A DNA stretch of 64,000 bases from Serratia sp. FDAARGOS_506 (GCF_003812745.1 NZ_CP033831.1:930001-994000); one strand, 5' to 3'. Positions 40,746 to 51,017 are shown, numbered from the stretch's first letter. A program made the numbers and translations. Notes: generated by a model from the letters alone, not told the origin.

Positions 40746-42413
40746 ATGATCGAGAAATCTGCCTTTCCGGCGCCGGCTATCGCCGTGCTGCCCCTGCTGC
40801 TAATCTGGATGGCGGCGATCCTGCCGTTTTATCACCCCAACATGGGTGGCGGCGGCCTGGCGCTGCCGCAAAATATTCTGGCCTGGGGCGCCATGGCGCT
40901 CACCACGCTGATAGTGACCTTCACCGTTTGCCTCGGCCGCGCCCGTCTTTCGCTTACTCCTACCGCACGCCTGTTATTGCTCGGCATCGCCGTGCTGGCG
41001 CTGCCGCTGCTGTATACCCGCCCCGAATGGCGTGAAGATGCCCTGTGGCGCTGTGCCGGTTTGTTCGGCGGCTGGCTGTTCTATGTCGCCTGCCTGCAGC
41101 TGCGCCCAACCCCCCGGCAGCGCGAGCTGTTACTGTGCGGCCTGCTGTTCGCCGTCGGCGTTCAGGCGCTATTGGCAGCTCTGCAGCTGTTCGCTCCAAC
41201 TTTGGCCTGGGTGGCTCCCAATGGCAGCCGCGTTTACGGCGTCTTCCAGCAACCGAACGTGCTGGGCAGCTTTATCGCCACCGGTCTGGCTTTAACCCTC
41301 TGGCTGCTGCTTGCCCCTCTCTCTGCGCCAACGTGGCGGCGGCAGCTCCCGCTGCTCGCGTTGCTGGTCGCTTTCTCCGCCCTGCTGGTGCTGATCCAGT
41401 CGCGCGCCGCCTGGCTGGGTGGGGCCTTGGCGGCAGTGCTGCTGCTGTGGCGCCTTGCTCGCCAGCACCCGGCGGCAAGCCGCTGGGCCTGCGGCGCGCT
41501 GCTGCTGGGCATCGGGCTTGGCCTGATGGGGCTGTTCACTGGCCAGCAGGGGCTTATCGCACGCGAAGGTTCTAATTATTCACGTCTGACTATGCTGCAA
41601 GATACCCTAAGTATGATCCTGGCCAAACCGCTGCTGGGCTGGGGCTACGGCGGCTTTGAATACAGTTTCGCGCACTTCCGTCTGCAGGCAATGCCCTGGC
41701 GAGAAGTACTGGAAGTCGCCGGCCATCCACACAATGAAATCCTGCTGTGGTGGGTTGAGGGCGGCCTGCCGGCGCTGGTGGGTATCGCTATCGTCCTCGT
41801 CGCCGGCGCGCTGCTGCTGAAACGCGCCTGGCAGCAGGATCGCAAGCAGCCGGCCGGCGCCCGCGTCGGCCTGTTCCTGGTGCTGCTGCCAATGCTGGTA
41901 CACACCCAGCTGGAATACCCTTTCTATCTGTCTGCGCCGCATTGGCTGGCGTTTCTGCTGCTGCTGGCGCTGCTGGACGGCCAAACCGGCGAGCCCCGTC
42001 CGTTGCCGTTCGCCAAAGCCCTGAGCCTGCCGGTGGCGATTGCGGCGGCCGGCGTGCTGGTGATGGCGGTCTTCGCCTGGCAAGGACGCATGGCACTCAC
42101 CCAATCGGAGCGCACCATGCTGGCTACCATCGACAGCATCGAACAGATGCCGCCGCCGGCCGCCTGGATCTACCGGGAGCGCAAAACCTTCGACGAGCAA
42201 TCTCACGCGCTGCTGGTCTATAACCAAACGCGTGATGATGCCCTGTTGACCGGCTATCGGCAGTGGGCCAATGCCTATCTGCAGCGCCGCATCGACGCCA
42301 ACGTCTACGCTACGCTGATCATGATTTTGCGTTACCAGGGCGCTCAGGCGGAAGCCGACGCTCGCCTGCGGGAGGCCACTTTCCTGTTTGCGCGGGATGC
42401 GCGGTTCAGATAG
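40746..42413 (+). CDS. PglL/Wzy_C-family O-oligosaccharyltransferase or O-antigen ligase-like protein
   Basis: A 555-residue integral membrane protein with about 12 membrane segments and a C-terminal domain of about 110 residues. Wzy_C features include LIQSRAAWLGGALAA, the periplasmic-loop region LLGWGYGGFEYSF and GHPHNEILLWWVEGG with the conserved His. The arrangement (NGSRVYGVFQQPNVLGSF before the loop) resembles PglL-type enzymes, which transfer lipid-linked glycans to Ser/Thr of exported proteins, more than WaaL. ATG 40746 is preferred to GTG 40734. The small secreted protein upstream is a candidate acceptor. The substrate glycan is not encoded here. Confidence 0.82.
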   Translation: MIEKSAFPAPAIAVLPLLLIWMAAILPFYHPNMGGGGLALPQNILAWGAMALTTLIVTFTVCLGRARLSLTPTARLLLLGIAVLALPLLYTRPEWREDALWRCAGLFGGWLFYVACLQLRPTPRQRELLLCGLLFAVGVQALLAALQLFAPTLAWVAPNGSRVYGVFQQPNVLGSFIATGLALTLWLLLAPLSAPTWRRQLPLLALLVAFSALLVLIQSRAAWLGGALAAVLLLWRLARQHPAASRWACGALLLGIGLGLMGLFTGQQGLIAREGSNYSRLTMLQDTLSMILAKPLLGWGYGGFEYSFAHFRLQAMPWREVLEVAGHPHNEILLWWVEGGLPALVGIAIVLVAGALLLKRAWQQDRKQPAGARVGLFLVLLPMLVHTQLEYPFYLSAPHWLAFLLLLALLDGQTGEPRPLPFAKALSLPVAIAAAGVLVMAVFAWQGRMALTQSERTMLATIDSIEQMPPPAAWIYRERKTFDEQSHALLVYNQTRDDALLTGYRQWANAYLQRRIDANVYATLIMILRYQGAQAEADARLREATFLFARDARFR

Positions 42414-42474
42414 GGCGCATGCAGGTGGGGGCGATGCCTCGCCGCTCTCACCTGCAGGGCTTACCGCCTGGAGA

Positions 42475-43245
42475 TTAACGCGGCAAAATCGCGCATTCTT
42501 TATCCAGCAGCGATTCTACCGAGGCGCGGTTGCCAACGTCCCACCCGCGCTTCGAAGCCAGCAAGATAAAACCCCGTTGGCCGGCAAACGTGGTCGGGAC
42601 GACGGCCACGCCATATTCCGCCAGCTGCGGCGGCGACAGTTGAAAATAATCCGCAAGATCCTTAATCGGGTAGATGCCCATCGCGGTCGGCTGCATCACG
42701 CGGCGGGCATAGTAGGTGTGGCGCAACAGCTTATCTGGCAAAGGCCGCCATTGCTCCTGTATGTAGGGGCGTTCCGCCTGCAATTGGCGCCGTACATCTT
42801 CGCGCAGACAGGTAAGGTGAATGTGCAATTGGTTCTGGCTGCGGCCGTAAGCTGAGTTGATCGCCATGCCCAGCCTGTCGTCCGGCACCGGCTCTCCATA
42901 CTCGGCGGCCAGCCGGTAACGCATCAGCCACGCATAGCCAAAATAGTCCGTCCGTTCCTTGGCCAGTAACTGCGGGCTTTCAATACCGGAGAGCGGTGCC
43001 GTCGGCACCAGAATAAAGTGGTAGGGATAACGCGGGTTTTGCAGCACGCTAAAGCCCTGTGCTTTCCCCTGCGGCATATAAATCTGCTCACACGGGGCCG
43101 GATCGCGCTTTTGCTGATAGTTGGCCATGCAGAGCTTATCGACCACGCCCCACAGCGCATCGGAACGGGCGCATCCCGTCAGGGACAGGACGCCCAACAA
43201 CAGCAGCCAACGCTGGGTAGACACACCAAAGCACGCCATCGTCAT
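42475..43245 (-). CDS. cdh: CDP-diacylglycerol pyrophosphatase
   Basis: A protein of about 256 residues with the HIT-like catalytic motif NQLHIHLTCLR and the conserved DRLGMAINSAYGRSQN before it, as in E. coli Cdh. It hydrolyses CDP-diacylglycerol to CMP and phosphatidate. The N-terminal segment RWLLLLGVLSLTGCARS ends in a lipobox-like LTGC, so this copy may be a lipoprotein, whereas E. coli Cdh has a plain membrane anchor. Starts at 43245 and 43239 are both possible; longer frames to 43299 lack ribosome sites. Confidence 0.88.
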   Translation of the reverse strand: MTMACFGVSTQRWLLLLGVLSLTGCARSDALWGVVDKLCMANYQQKRDPAPCEQIYMPQGKAQGFSVLQNPRYPYHFILVPTAPLSGIESPQLLAKERTDYFGYAWLMRYRLAAEYGEPVPDDRLGMAINSAYGRSQNQLHIHLTCLREDVRRQLQAERPYIQEQWRPLPDKLLRHTYYARRVMQPTAMGIYPIKDLADYFQLSPPQLAEYGVAVVPTTFAGQRGFILLASKRGWDVGNRASVESLLDKECAILPR

Positions 43246-43314
43246 CTTACCCGGAATCATCGCCGCACAGCACGCTTTGCGCGGGCGAAAAAAACTCAAT
43301 AATGGGGAGTGAAC

Positions 43315-43337
43315 AAGGGGCCATCACATGGCCCCTT
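43315..43337. terminator. Hairpin downstream of tldD
   Basis: Perfect 10-bp arms AAGGGGCCAT and ATGGCCCCTT with loop CAC lie 9 bp after the tldD stop. The U-run on the minus strand is poor. Confidence 0.55.
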
Positions 43338-43346
43338 GAGGAAAGA

Positions 43347-44792
43347 TTACGCCGTGCCGCCGACCGTCAGCGTATCCAGTTTCAGCGTCGGTTGGCCGAC
43401 GCCCACCGGCACGCTCTGGCCTTCCTTGCCGCACACGCCCACGCCTTTATCGAGCGCCAGATCGTTGCCGACCATCGAGATCTGCTGCATCGCCTCGATG
43501 CCAGAGCCGATCAGCGTCGCCCCTTTCACCGGCTTGGTGATGCGGCCTTTTTCGATCAGGTAGGCTTCAGTGGTGGAGAACACGAACTTGCCAGAGGTGA
43601 TGTCCACCTGGCCGCCGCCAAAGTTCGGCGCGTACAGGCCATACTCCACGCTGGCGATGATCTCTTCCGGTGTCGATTGGCCCGCCAGCATGTAGGTATT
43701 GGTCATGCGCGGCATCGGCAGATGCGCGTAAGACTCGCGGCGGCCGTTGCCGGTCGGTGCGACGCCCATCAACCGCGCGTTGAGCTTGTCCTGCATGTAG
43801 CCTTTCAGCACGCCGTTTTCGATCAGCACGTTGTACTGGCCCGGCACGCCTTCATCGTCGATCGCCAGCGAACCGCGGCGCCCTTGCAGGGTGCCATCAT
43901 CCACCACGGTGCACAGCTCGGAAGCCACCAGCTCACCCATATGGCCGCTGAACACCGAGGTGCCGCGCCGGTTGAAGTCGCCTTCCAGGCCGTGGCCCAC
44001 CGCCTCGTGCAGCAGCACGCCCGGCCAGCCGGCCCCCAGCACCACCGGCATATTGCCGGCCGGCGCCGCCACCGCGCCAAGATTGACCAGCGCCATGCGC
44101 ACCGCTTCTTTGGCGTAGGCATCGGCGCGCACCTCACCGTCGACGGTTTCCAGGAAGTAGTCATAGCCGAAACGGCCGCCGCCGCCGCTGGAGCCGCGCT
44201 CACGCTTGCCGTCCTGCTCCACCAGCACGCTGACGGAAAGGCGCACCAACGGGCGAACGTCTGCCGCCAGCGTGCCGTCGGTAGCCGCCACCAACACCTG
44301 TTCGTAAACGCCGGTGATGCTGGCGTTCACTTCCTGCACTCGCGCATCGGCGGCGCGCGCCACCTTGTCGACGCGGTGCAACAGGGCGATTTTCTCTTCG
44401 CGCGGCAGGCTTTGCAGCGGATCGAGCAGCGGGTACAGCGCCCGGTAACCAATCTCGCCCAGAGTGTGCGCCCGCCCGTCGCCTTGTTCGCGCACGATGC
44501 TGCGCGCCGCCAGGGCGCTCTGCTGCAGCGCATTCAGGGTGATCTGATCGGCATAGGCGAAACCGGTCTTCTCGCCGCTGACGGCGCGCACGCCGACGCC
44601 CTGGTCGATATTGTAAGAGCCATCCTTGATGATGCCGTCCTCAATGACCCAGGCTTCGTGATAGCTCGACTGGAAATAGAGGTCGGCGTAGTCGATACGG
44701 CGTTCTGCCAGTTGACCCAGTACCGAGTACAGGTCTTGATGACTCAGCTTGTTGGTAGCGAGTAACTGCTCACTGACAAACGTCAGGCTCAT
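43347..44792 (-). CDS. tldD: Metalloprotease TldD
   Basis: A 481-residue zinc protease with the motif [12 protein letters not shown] (HExxxH) and downstream [14 protein letters not shown]. It partners TldE/PmbA (encoded at 18542). The heterodimer degrades unfolded peptides such as CcdA and processes microcin precursors. The N-terminus [20 protein letters not shown] matches orthologues. The start lies 7 bp after the amidase gene, so tldD is the last gene of a yhdP-nit-tldD unit. Confidence 0.96.
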   Translation of the reverse strand: MSLTFVSEQLLATNKLSHQDLYSVLGQLAERRIDYADLYFQSSYHEAWVIEDGIIKDGSYNIDQGVGVRAVSGEKTGFAYADQITLNALQQSALAARSIVREQGDGRAHTLGEIGYRALYPLLDPLQSLPREEKIALLHRVDKVARAADARVQEVNASITGVYEQVLVAATDGTLAADVRPLVRLSVSVLVEQDGKRERGSSGGGGRFGYDYFLETVDGEVRADAYAKEAVRMALVNLGAVAAPAGNMPVVLGAGWPGVLLHEAVGHGLEGDFNRRGTSVFSGHMGELVASELCTVVDDGTLQGRRGSLAIDDEGVPGQYNVLIENGVLKGYMQDKLNARLMGVAPTGNGRRESYAHLPMPRMTNTYMLAGQSTPEEIIASVEYGLYAPNFGGGQVDITSGKFVFSTTEAYLIEKGRITKPVKGATLIGSGIEAMQQISMVGNDLALDKGVGVCGKEGQSVPVGVGQPTLKLDTLTVGGTA

Positions 44793-44799
44793 AATGGTT

Positions 44800-45660
44800 T
44801 CACTCTTGATTGGAGGATAACTTGTCAGACGGCACCGTCAGCGACGTCTGGAATCGGTTGTGCTGCAATACCGGCATCTGTTGCCGCAGCGTTTGCAGGC
44901 TTGCAGTGTCCACGCGCACCTTCAATGCCGCCACGGCGTCCGCATTTTCGGCCAGCACCTTGCCCCAGCCGTCGACAGCCAGCGAGTGGCCCCAGGTGCG
45001 GCGGGTCGGCCCGTGGCGCCCCACCTGCGCCGGCGCCAGGATCATGCACTGGTTCTCGATCGCCCGAGCGCGCAGCAGGATCTCCCAATGCGCTTCGCCG
45101 GTGACCCGGGTAAAGGCCGCCGGCACCGAAATCAGCTCGGCACCCTGCGCCCGCAGCGCCTGGAACAGCGCGGGGAAGCGCAGATCGTAGCATATGGTCA
45201 TACCCAAGCGCCCTACCGGCGTATCCACCACCGTCAGGTGCTGCCCGTGCTGGTAGGTATCCGACTCGCGGTAGTGACCGTGCGCATCATTGATGTCCAC
45301 ATCAAACATGTGCAACTTGTCGTAACGGGCACGGATCTCGCCCTGATCGTCGAACAACAGGCTGCTGGTGGTGATGAGTTCCGGGTTTTCGCGGCTGATT
45401 AAGGGCATCGAGCCCACCAGCAACCACACGCCATAACGGCGCGCCAGCTCGCGCACCGCATTTTGCAACGGACCATCGCCCTGTTTTTCCGCCTGTTGGC
45501 GGTAGGCCGCAGAGTTGGCGAACAGCAGCGCGTTCTCCGGCGTCATGACCAGTTTTACCCCGGCATTGAGCTGTTTAATCTGCTGTTCAATCTGGGCCAG
45601 GTTGTCACGCACCTGATCGCCACTGCACAACTGCAACAACGCAACGTTAGCATTCCTCAT
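44800..45660 (-). CDS. Carbon-nitrogen hydrolase, deaminated glutathione amidase type (Nit)
   Basis: A 286-residue nitrilase-superfamily enzyme with the catalytic triad visible: Glu42 (MTPENALLF), Lys115 (YDKLHMFDV) and Cys157 ([10 protein letters not shown]). The block KLHMFDVDI and ARAIENQC fit the Nit1/YbeM group, which repairs deaminated glutathione made by transaminases. It overlaps the yhdP end by four bases (ATGA) and is 7 bp from tldD. Substrate assignment rests on subgroup motifs. Confidence 0.87.
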   Translation of the reverse strand: MRNANVALLQLCSGDQVRDNLAQIEQQIKQLNAGVKLVMTPENALLFANSAAYRQQAEKQGDGPLQNAVRELARRYGVWLLVGSMPLISRENPELITTSSLLFDDQGEIRARYDKLHMFDVDINDAHGHYRESDTYQHGQHLTVVDTPVGRLGMTICYDLRFPALFQALRAQGAELISVPAAFTRVTGEAHWEILLRARAIENQCMILAPAQVGRHGPTRRTWGHSLAVDGWGKVLAENADAVAALKVRVDTASLQTLRQQMPVLQHNRFQTSLTVPSDKLSSNQE

Positions 45661-48600
45661 GACGCCTTATCCTCCTTTGGCTTACGCAGTACCTCGTTGA
45701 TCTTCGGCTGGTCGAGATCGCCGCCGATGTGGTAGCGAATCAGCGAAATCTTGCTCCACAGCGGTCCCAGCACCTGCGAAGCGGCAAATACCGCCGCACC
45801 GACGATCGGGTTGACGACAAACGCCGTGGCCACGCCGACGGTCGCCGAAATCGCCGGCGCCACCACCGCTTCCATATCGATACGGCGGCGCGCCAGATCG
45901 ATCTGGCCGCTCATGGCGATATCCGCCGCCAGTCCGTCAACCAACAGGTTGTCAGTATGCATTATGCCATCTTTCAACCAGGCGGTACTGCGGATGGAAT
46001 CAAAGTAGAAGCCTTTGCCGAAGGTATCGCTGAAATCGAACTGCAGTTTACGCAGCAAGGCGTCGAAGCTGACCAATCGCAGCAACTGACCGGCGCGGCC
46101 GCCGCCCATGCTGTCGATCTCGCCTTTGCCCATCTTGACCTGCAGCGCACCGCTCAGCGTATTGACCTGCGGCTGCCACGGTGTACCGTGCCAGTACAGA
46201 TCGAAGTCCACGTCGTAAGGCGCATCTTTCAGCGGGATAGTGATGCCGAAGAAGGCGGCGGTTTCATCGATCTTGCCGCCAAGCAGCTTGCCTTTCAGCG
46301 AGCTGCGCTCTTCCTGCGCATTTTGTTTCCACAGGCCGGTGGCGCTCATGCGGCCTTTGCCGGTGTCGACCAGGCCGTGATCCAGCGTCAGGGTATCCCC
46401 CCGATTGGTCAGATCCGCCTCAACCTTGCCGAGGTTTTGCCCCAGCACCCAGCACGACTTGCAGCGCAGCATCAGCGAAGGCCAGTCGCGGAAGGAAATT
46501 TTCTCGCTCGACGGCGGCGGCGTACCCGCCGCGTTTTTTGTCTCGGCGAACTGCGGGTTGTAATACAGGTAGTTGATATCGGCGCGCCACGGCCCGCGAT
46601 CGGCCACCCGCAGGCTGCCGTCCACTTCATCGCTCTTGGCGCTCACCACGGTGGCACCAAGCTGTTTTTCGGCCGACAGCGTCAGCTTATGCCAAGCCTG
46701 GCCGCCCAACAGCAGTTGCGGTGTAGTCAACGCTACGGTGGTAGGGAAGCTGAAACCGCCCACCTGACCGTTGCCTCCCCCCTGTTTCAGTGCCGGAGCC
46801 AGCAGCGCCAGCCACTGCTCACCATCCAGCGCCGGCAGGTTCAGCGTCATCGACTTACCGGCCGGCAGCGGCGGCGTGCCGCCACCGTTGGTTTGCCAGG
46901 CGGCGCGCGTCAGATTCACCTGTTTTTTGTCGAAGCTCCATTCGCTGTTGAAGCGGTTTTGCTTACCCGCGCTGCCGGTCAGCATGAAGCCGTTCAAACC
47001 ACCTTTGACCTTGACGTTCACCGGCAACGCCTCGCCCGGCGCCTTATCCAGCGGCGAAGGTAAGTGACTGCTTACTCTCTTCAGATCCGCGTCGAGGCCG
47101 ATATCGTAGCTGGCCGAGCCCTGATGCGGCAGCGTGATGGCCACCTGGCTCTGCCAGGGCGCGCTGCCGCTGAGTGCATCGGCGGCCTCTTTCGGCAGGC
47201 CGGGGAACTTGCCCGGCTGCCAATCGCCCTTCAGGCCGACGTCAATCTTGTAGTCGCGAGCGCCTTCCTGCGTGGAAAAGTTGACCGCCACCGGCTGCCC
47301 GAACCAGGTGGCAGACAGGGGGTCACTCTGCAGGTTGCCGTTGTCGAAGCGGAATTTGCCGCTGAGCTTTTGCAGTTCGCTATCCAGCGGTTTAATCAGC
47401 AACGAATTGTTGTTCAGCGCCACTTCACCGGTCGCTCTGACCTGCTCGCCGTCCAGGGGAATATCGAGATGTAAGCGCCCACTGACATTACCGCCAATCT
47501 GCAGCTGATCCAGCGCCGCACCCAGCGAATCGTGCAGCGGCGTCTGCATGAAGTAGTCATGCACGTCGCTGCCTGCGCCCGCCACCTCGGCGTCGATCAA
47601 CAGCCGCTCTTTCAGGTAATCCGGGATCACCGCGCTGATGTTTTTGCCCGCCACCTTGCCCAACCGGGTTTGCGGCGCATGCATCCACAGCCCCTCGTTG
47701 GCGAAGTCAAGGTCGATCGCCAAATCGGTCAGCGCCGGCCAGCCCGGTTGGAACTGGAAGGTGGCGTGGCGCAACGGCACAAAGACTTCGAACTGTCCTT
47801 CGTTTTTGCGGTACGGGAAGTGCTGGGGATCGCCGGAATAAATCAGCGTGGCGTTATCCACCTGGCCGCCCTGAATGGCGCCGCTCAGGTAGTCCACCAG
47901 ATGTTTGCCCATCAGCGGTTCCGGGAAATAGCGCCAGGCGTCGGCGCCGTCATACAGGCGGATGCCCGCCAGAATGTTCAGCCACGGATCGCCCTTGGCC
48001 GGCTGCTGATAGCGGAAATCGCCGTTGACCCACAGCGACTTCGCCTTGACGTCCAGCCCCTGGCTCGCCAGCTCCCAACCCCGATCGTTATAGCGCCAGG
48101 TCAGCGCGCCACGCGCGCTGCTGACCTCAAGCGGCGCGCGGAACATGTCGCCGTAAGGCAGAGTGCTGTCGGTAAGCCCCAGCGTCAGGCGGCCGTTCTC
48201 CACCCCGCCGCTCAGCGCCCCGGAGAAATGGTTGACGCCCGGCAACAGCTCCCAACGTTGCCAGCTGACGTCGTGCCACAGCGCCTGAAAACGGCTCTTT
48301 TCCGGCTGCTTCAGCGGGATATCCAGCGCCAAGGCTTCCATCTTCCCCTGCGGCTGCAAATCATTCCAGCGATCGAGCACGTCCGGGCTGAGGAAAGAGA
48401 AGGTTGGCAGCAGCGCCGACAGGCGTTCCAGCTGAATGTTGGTCGCGCGTACCCGCAGCTCTTCATTCTGCGGCGGCCCCATGAACTTGGTGTTTTCCGG
48501 CAGCCACAGCGCGGAAAGCGTACCCTGCGGCCAGACCTGGCCATCGGTGCTCAACCGCAGCTGTGGCACGTCGAGCTGCCAACCGGTGCCCTGGCGGCGC

Positions 48601-49460
48601 AGCGACAACGCCAGATTGTCTACGTCCAACCGGTGCTGTGCGGCGCCGGTATCCCAGTTGGCCGCCCCCTGTTTGAGCAGCGCATGGCCGCCGGCAATCT
48701 CGCCGTTCTGCACCTGCAGCCAGGCCGCCAGGCTGAAGTCGGCGCTTTCCAGCCCGGTGTTAGCGCGCAGCCAGCGGGTAAACCAGGGTTTCATGTCGAT
48801 GTTATCGGCCTGCAGATAGACCGTGCCGGTGTCCAGCAGCCCCTGATTGTCGCGCAGATCCATGCGCAGCTGCACCACACCGTGTTGGCCGTTCAGCGTC
48901 GACAGGCTGATCTGCCCCTCGGCGCGGTGGCGATCGCGGCCGTTGAGCCAGGTAAGCTGAGGAATATCGAATTCGGCGCGCGCGCCGGCGGGCGTCAGGA
49001 ATGAGATACGGCTGTCGCGCAGATCGAAGTGGTCAAGCTGGCGCAGCATCAGATCGCTGATTTTACCCGGCTCAAGGCCGTCGCCCTGCTGGTCGCCACC
49101 CAGCGTGGCGTTCAGGTCGAGGCGGAATTGATAGAAGGTCAGGTCGCGGAACTGCCAGCGCCAGTGCAGCAGCGATTGCCACACGTCCAGCGCCAGCGTC
49201 ACGCGTTCGATATGCACATCGCTTTTGGGCAGCGTAACGCTCAGGTTGCGCATTTCAAGCTGTGGGCCGAACGTTTCCCAACTGCCCTGCACAAAATCCA
49301 TTCGCACGGGCACACCGGACAGCTTCTCCACCTGCGCCAGCAGTTGGGGACGGTAGTCGTTCAGCTTCGGCAGCATCAGGCGCAGCCCGCTGATCAGCAG
49401 CGCCACAATCACGATTAGGGTGGCGCCTGTTGCTAACAGAATCCCAGGCAGTCGCCTCAC
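45657..49460 (-). CDS. yhdP: AsmA-like intermembrane phospholipid transport protein YhdP
   Basis: A 1267-residue protein with one N-terminal membrane anchor (GILLATGATLIVIVALLIS) and a very long repeating beta-groove (RBG) body that spans the periplasm, ending in the DUF3971/AsmA-2 type segment (YFDSIRSTAWLKDGIMHTDNLLVDG). YhdP, TamB and YdbH together carry phospholipids to the outer membrane. Length equals that of E. coli YhdP (about 1266). Followed by nit and tldD in an overlapping unit. Confidence 0.96.
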   Translation of the reverse strand: MRRLPGILLATGATLIVIVALLISGLRLMLPKLNDYRPQLLAQVEKLSGVPVRMDFVQGSWETFGPQLEMRNLSVTLPKSDVHIERVTLALDVWQSLLHWRWQFRDLTFYQFRLDLNATLGGDQQGDGLEPGKISDLMLRQLDHFDLRDSRISFLTPAGARAEFDIPQLTWLNGRDRHRAEGQISLSTLNGQHGVVQLRMDLRDNQGLLDTGTVYLQADNIDMKPWFTRWLRANTGLESADFSLAAWLQVQNGEIAGGHALLKQGAANWDTGAAQHRLDVDNLALSLRRQGTGWQLDVPQLRLSTDGQVWPQGTLSALWLPENTKFMGPPQNEELRVRATNIQLERLSALLPTFSFLSPDVLDRWNDLQPQGKMEALALDIPLKQPEKSRFQALWHDVSWQRWELLPGVNHFSGALSGGVENGRLTLGLTDSTLPYGDMFRAPLEVSSARGALTWRYNDRGWELASQGLDVKAKSLWVNGDFRYQQPAKGDPWLNILAGIRLYDGADAWRYFPEPLMGKHLVDYLSGAIQGGQVDNATLIYSGDPQHFPYRKNEGQFEVFVPLRHATFQFQPGWPALTDLAIDLDFANEGLWMHAPQTRLGKVAGKNISAVIPDYLKERLLIDAEVAGAGSDVHDYFMQTPLHDSLGAALDQLQIGGNVSGRLHLDIPLDGEQVRATGEVALNNNSLLIKPLDSELQKLSGKFRFDNGNLQSDPLSATWFGQPVAVNFSTQEGARDYKIDVGLKGDWQPGKFPGLPKEAADALSGSAPWQSQVAITLPHQGSASYDIGLDADLKRVSSHLPSPLDKAPGEALPVNVKVKGGLNGFMLTGSAGKQNRFNSEWSFDKKQVNLTRAAWQTNGGGTPPLPAGKSMTLNLPALDGEQWLALLAPALKQGGGNGQVGGFSFPTTVALTTPQLLLGGQAWHKLTLSAEKQLGATVVSAKSDEVDGSLRVADRGPWRADINYLYYNPQFAETKNAAGTPPPSSEKISFRDWPSLMLRCKSCWVLGQNLGKVEADLTNRGDTLTLDHGLVDTGKGRMSATGLWKQNAQEERSSLKGKLLGGKIDETAAFFGITIPLKDAPYDVDFDLYWHGTPWQPQVNTLSGALQVKMGKGEIDSMGGGRAGQLLRLVSFDALLRKLQFDFSDTFGKGFYFDSIRSTAWLKDGIMHTDNLLVDGLAADIAMSGQIDLARRRIDMEAVVAPAISATVGVATAFVVNPIVGAAVFAASQVLGPLWSKISLIRYHIGGDLDQPKINEVLRKPKEDKAS

Positions 49461-49510
49461 GCAGTTCTCCTTGCTCCGCTGCCTGGCAACGGGAATATCT
49501 ATGCACTGAC

Positions 49511-49530
49511 GGGCCCGGCATGCCGGGCCC
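49511..49530. other. Perfect 20-bp palindrome between yhdP and rng
   Basis: GGGCCCGGCATGCCGGGCCC is fully symmetric and lies 17 bp after the rng stop, on the way into yhdP. No U-tract follows. In RNA it would form a short, very stable hairpin that may protect the rng 3' end or reduce read-through. Confidence 0.6.
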
Positions 49531-49547
49531 TTACGATGTCGGGCGGG

Positions 49548-51017
49548 CTACATCATGACGACGTCGAACTGCTCCTGGCTGTACAACGGTTCGATCTGCA
49601 CCTTTACCTGTTTGCCGACGAAGATCTCCACTTCGGCCAGCGCATGCGATTCTTCGCTCTTCAGCGCTTCGCCGACCGCCGCCGAAGCGTACACCAGGAA
49701 GCGATCGGAATCGTAAGCATGGTGCACACGCACAATCTCGCGCAGGATCTCGTAGCACACGGTTTCCACCGTTTTCACGGTGCCGCGCCCATTGCAAGTA
49801 GGACAATCGTGACAGAGCACATGTTCAATGCTTTCACGCGTTCGTTTACGCGTCATTTCAACTAAGCCTAGCTGAGAGAAGCCGTTGATCGTGGTTTTTA
49901 CCCGATCTTTACTCAACGCCTGCTCCAGCGAGTGCAGCACCCGGCGGCGATGCTCTTCGTTGTTCATATCGATAAAGTCGATGATGATGATGCCGCCCAG
50001 GTTGCGCAGCCGCAGCTGACGCGCGATGGCCTGCGTCGCCTCGATGTTGGTATTGAAGATGGTTTCGTCGAGGTTGCGATGGCCGACAAAGGCGCCGGTG
50101 TTGATGTCGACCGTGGTCATCGCTTCGGTTTGATCGATGATCAGATAGCCGCCGGACTTCAGCTCAACCTTGCGTTCCAGCGCGCGCTGGATCTCGTTTT
50201 CCACATCGTACAGATCGAAAATCGGCTGGCTGCCGGTATAGAGTTCGAGCTTGTTGGTAATGTCCGGGATGTACTCGCCGGTAAATTCCACCAGCAGATC
50301 GTGCGTCAGACGCGAATCGACGCGGATGCGATCCAGCGCCGCGCCGGCGAAATCGCGCAAGATGCGCTGCGCCAACGCCAGCTCGCCGTACAGCTTGTAT
50401 TTGGTCTGGTTGCGCTTCTTGCGCTCCATCACCTTGGTCCACAGGCGTTTGAGGAACGCGGCGTCCTGCGCCAGCTCTTCCTCGCCAATGCCTTCCGCCG
50501 CAGTGCGGATGATAAAACCGCCCAGCTCGTCGCAGTGCGGCGCAACGATGGATTTCAGGCGCTCGCGCTCGGCTTCGCTTTCAATACGCTGCGAAACGCC
50601 GACGTGCGCCGCGCCCGGCATGAAGACCAGATAGCGCGAAGGCAGCGTGATATCGGTGGTCAGACGCGCGCCCTTGGTGCCGAGCGGATCTTTCACCACC
50701 TGCACCATCAGGTCTTGCCCCTGGCGCACCAGCTCGGCGATGTCGCGCACGTGGAAGTTTTTCCGCTCGTCACCGGCGACGCATTCGGTATGCGGCATGA
50801 TGTCGGAGGCGTGCAGGAAGGCGGCCTTGTCCAGGCCGATGTCGACGAACGCCGCCTGCATGCCCGGCAGGACGCGGCTGACGCGCCCTTTATAGATATT
50901 GCCGACGATGCCGCGTTTGGATTCGCGTTCGATATGGATCTCTTGCAGAATGCCGCCATCGATATAGGCGACCCGCGTTTCAGACGGTGTGATATTAACC
51001 AGTAGCTCAGCTGTCAT
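49548..51017 (-). CDS. rng: Ribonuclease G
   Basis: A 489-residue RNase E/G-family endonuclease: N-terminal S1 domain (IVGNIYKGRVSRVLPGMQAAF), DNase I-like catalytic part with IIIIDFIDMNN and TVDINTGAFVG (magnesium-binding Asp residues), and the zinc-link CPTCNGRGT. It matures the 5' end of 16S rRNA and degrades some mRNAs. Standard length. It follows maf with a 38-bp gap. Confidence 0.96.
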   Translation of the reverse strand: MTAELLVNITPSETRVAYIDGGILQEIHIERESKRGIVGNIYKGRVSRVLPGMQAAFVDIGLDKAAFLHASDIMPHTECVAGDERKNFHVRDIAELVRQGQDLMVQVVKDPLGTKGARLTTDITLPSRYLVFMPGAAHVGVSQRIESEAERERLKSIVAPHCDELGGFIIRTAAEGIGEEELAQDAAFLKRLWTKVMERKKRNQTKYKLYGELALAQRILRDFAGAALDRIRVDSRLTHDLLVEFTGEYIPDITNKLELYTGSQPIFDLYDVENEIQRALERKVELKSGGYLIIDQTEAMTTVDINTGAFVGHRNLDETIFNTNIEATQAIARQLRLRNLGGIIIIDFIDMNNEEHRRRVLHSLEQALSKDRVKTTINGFSQLGLVEMTRKRTRESIEHVLCHDCPTCNGRGTVKTVETVCYEILREIVRVHHAYDSDRFLVYASAAVGEALKSEESHALAEVEIFVGKQVKVQIEPLYSQEQFDVVMM

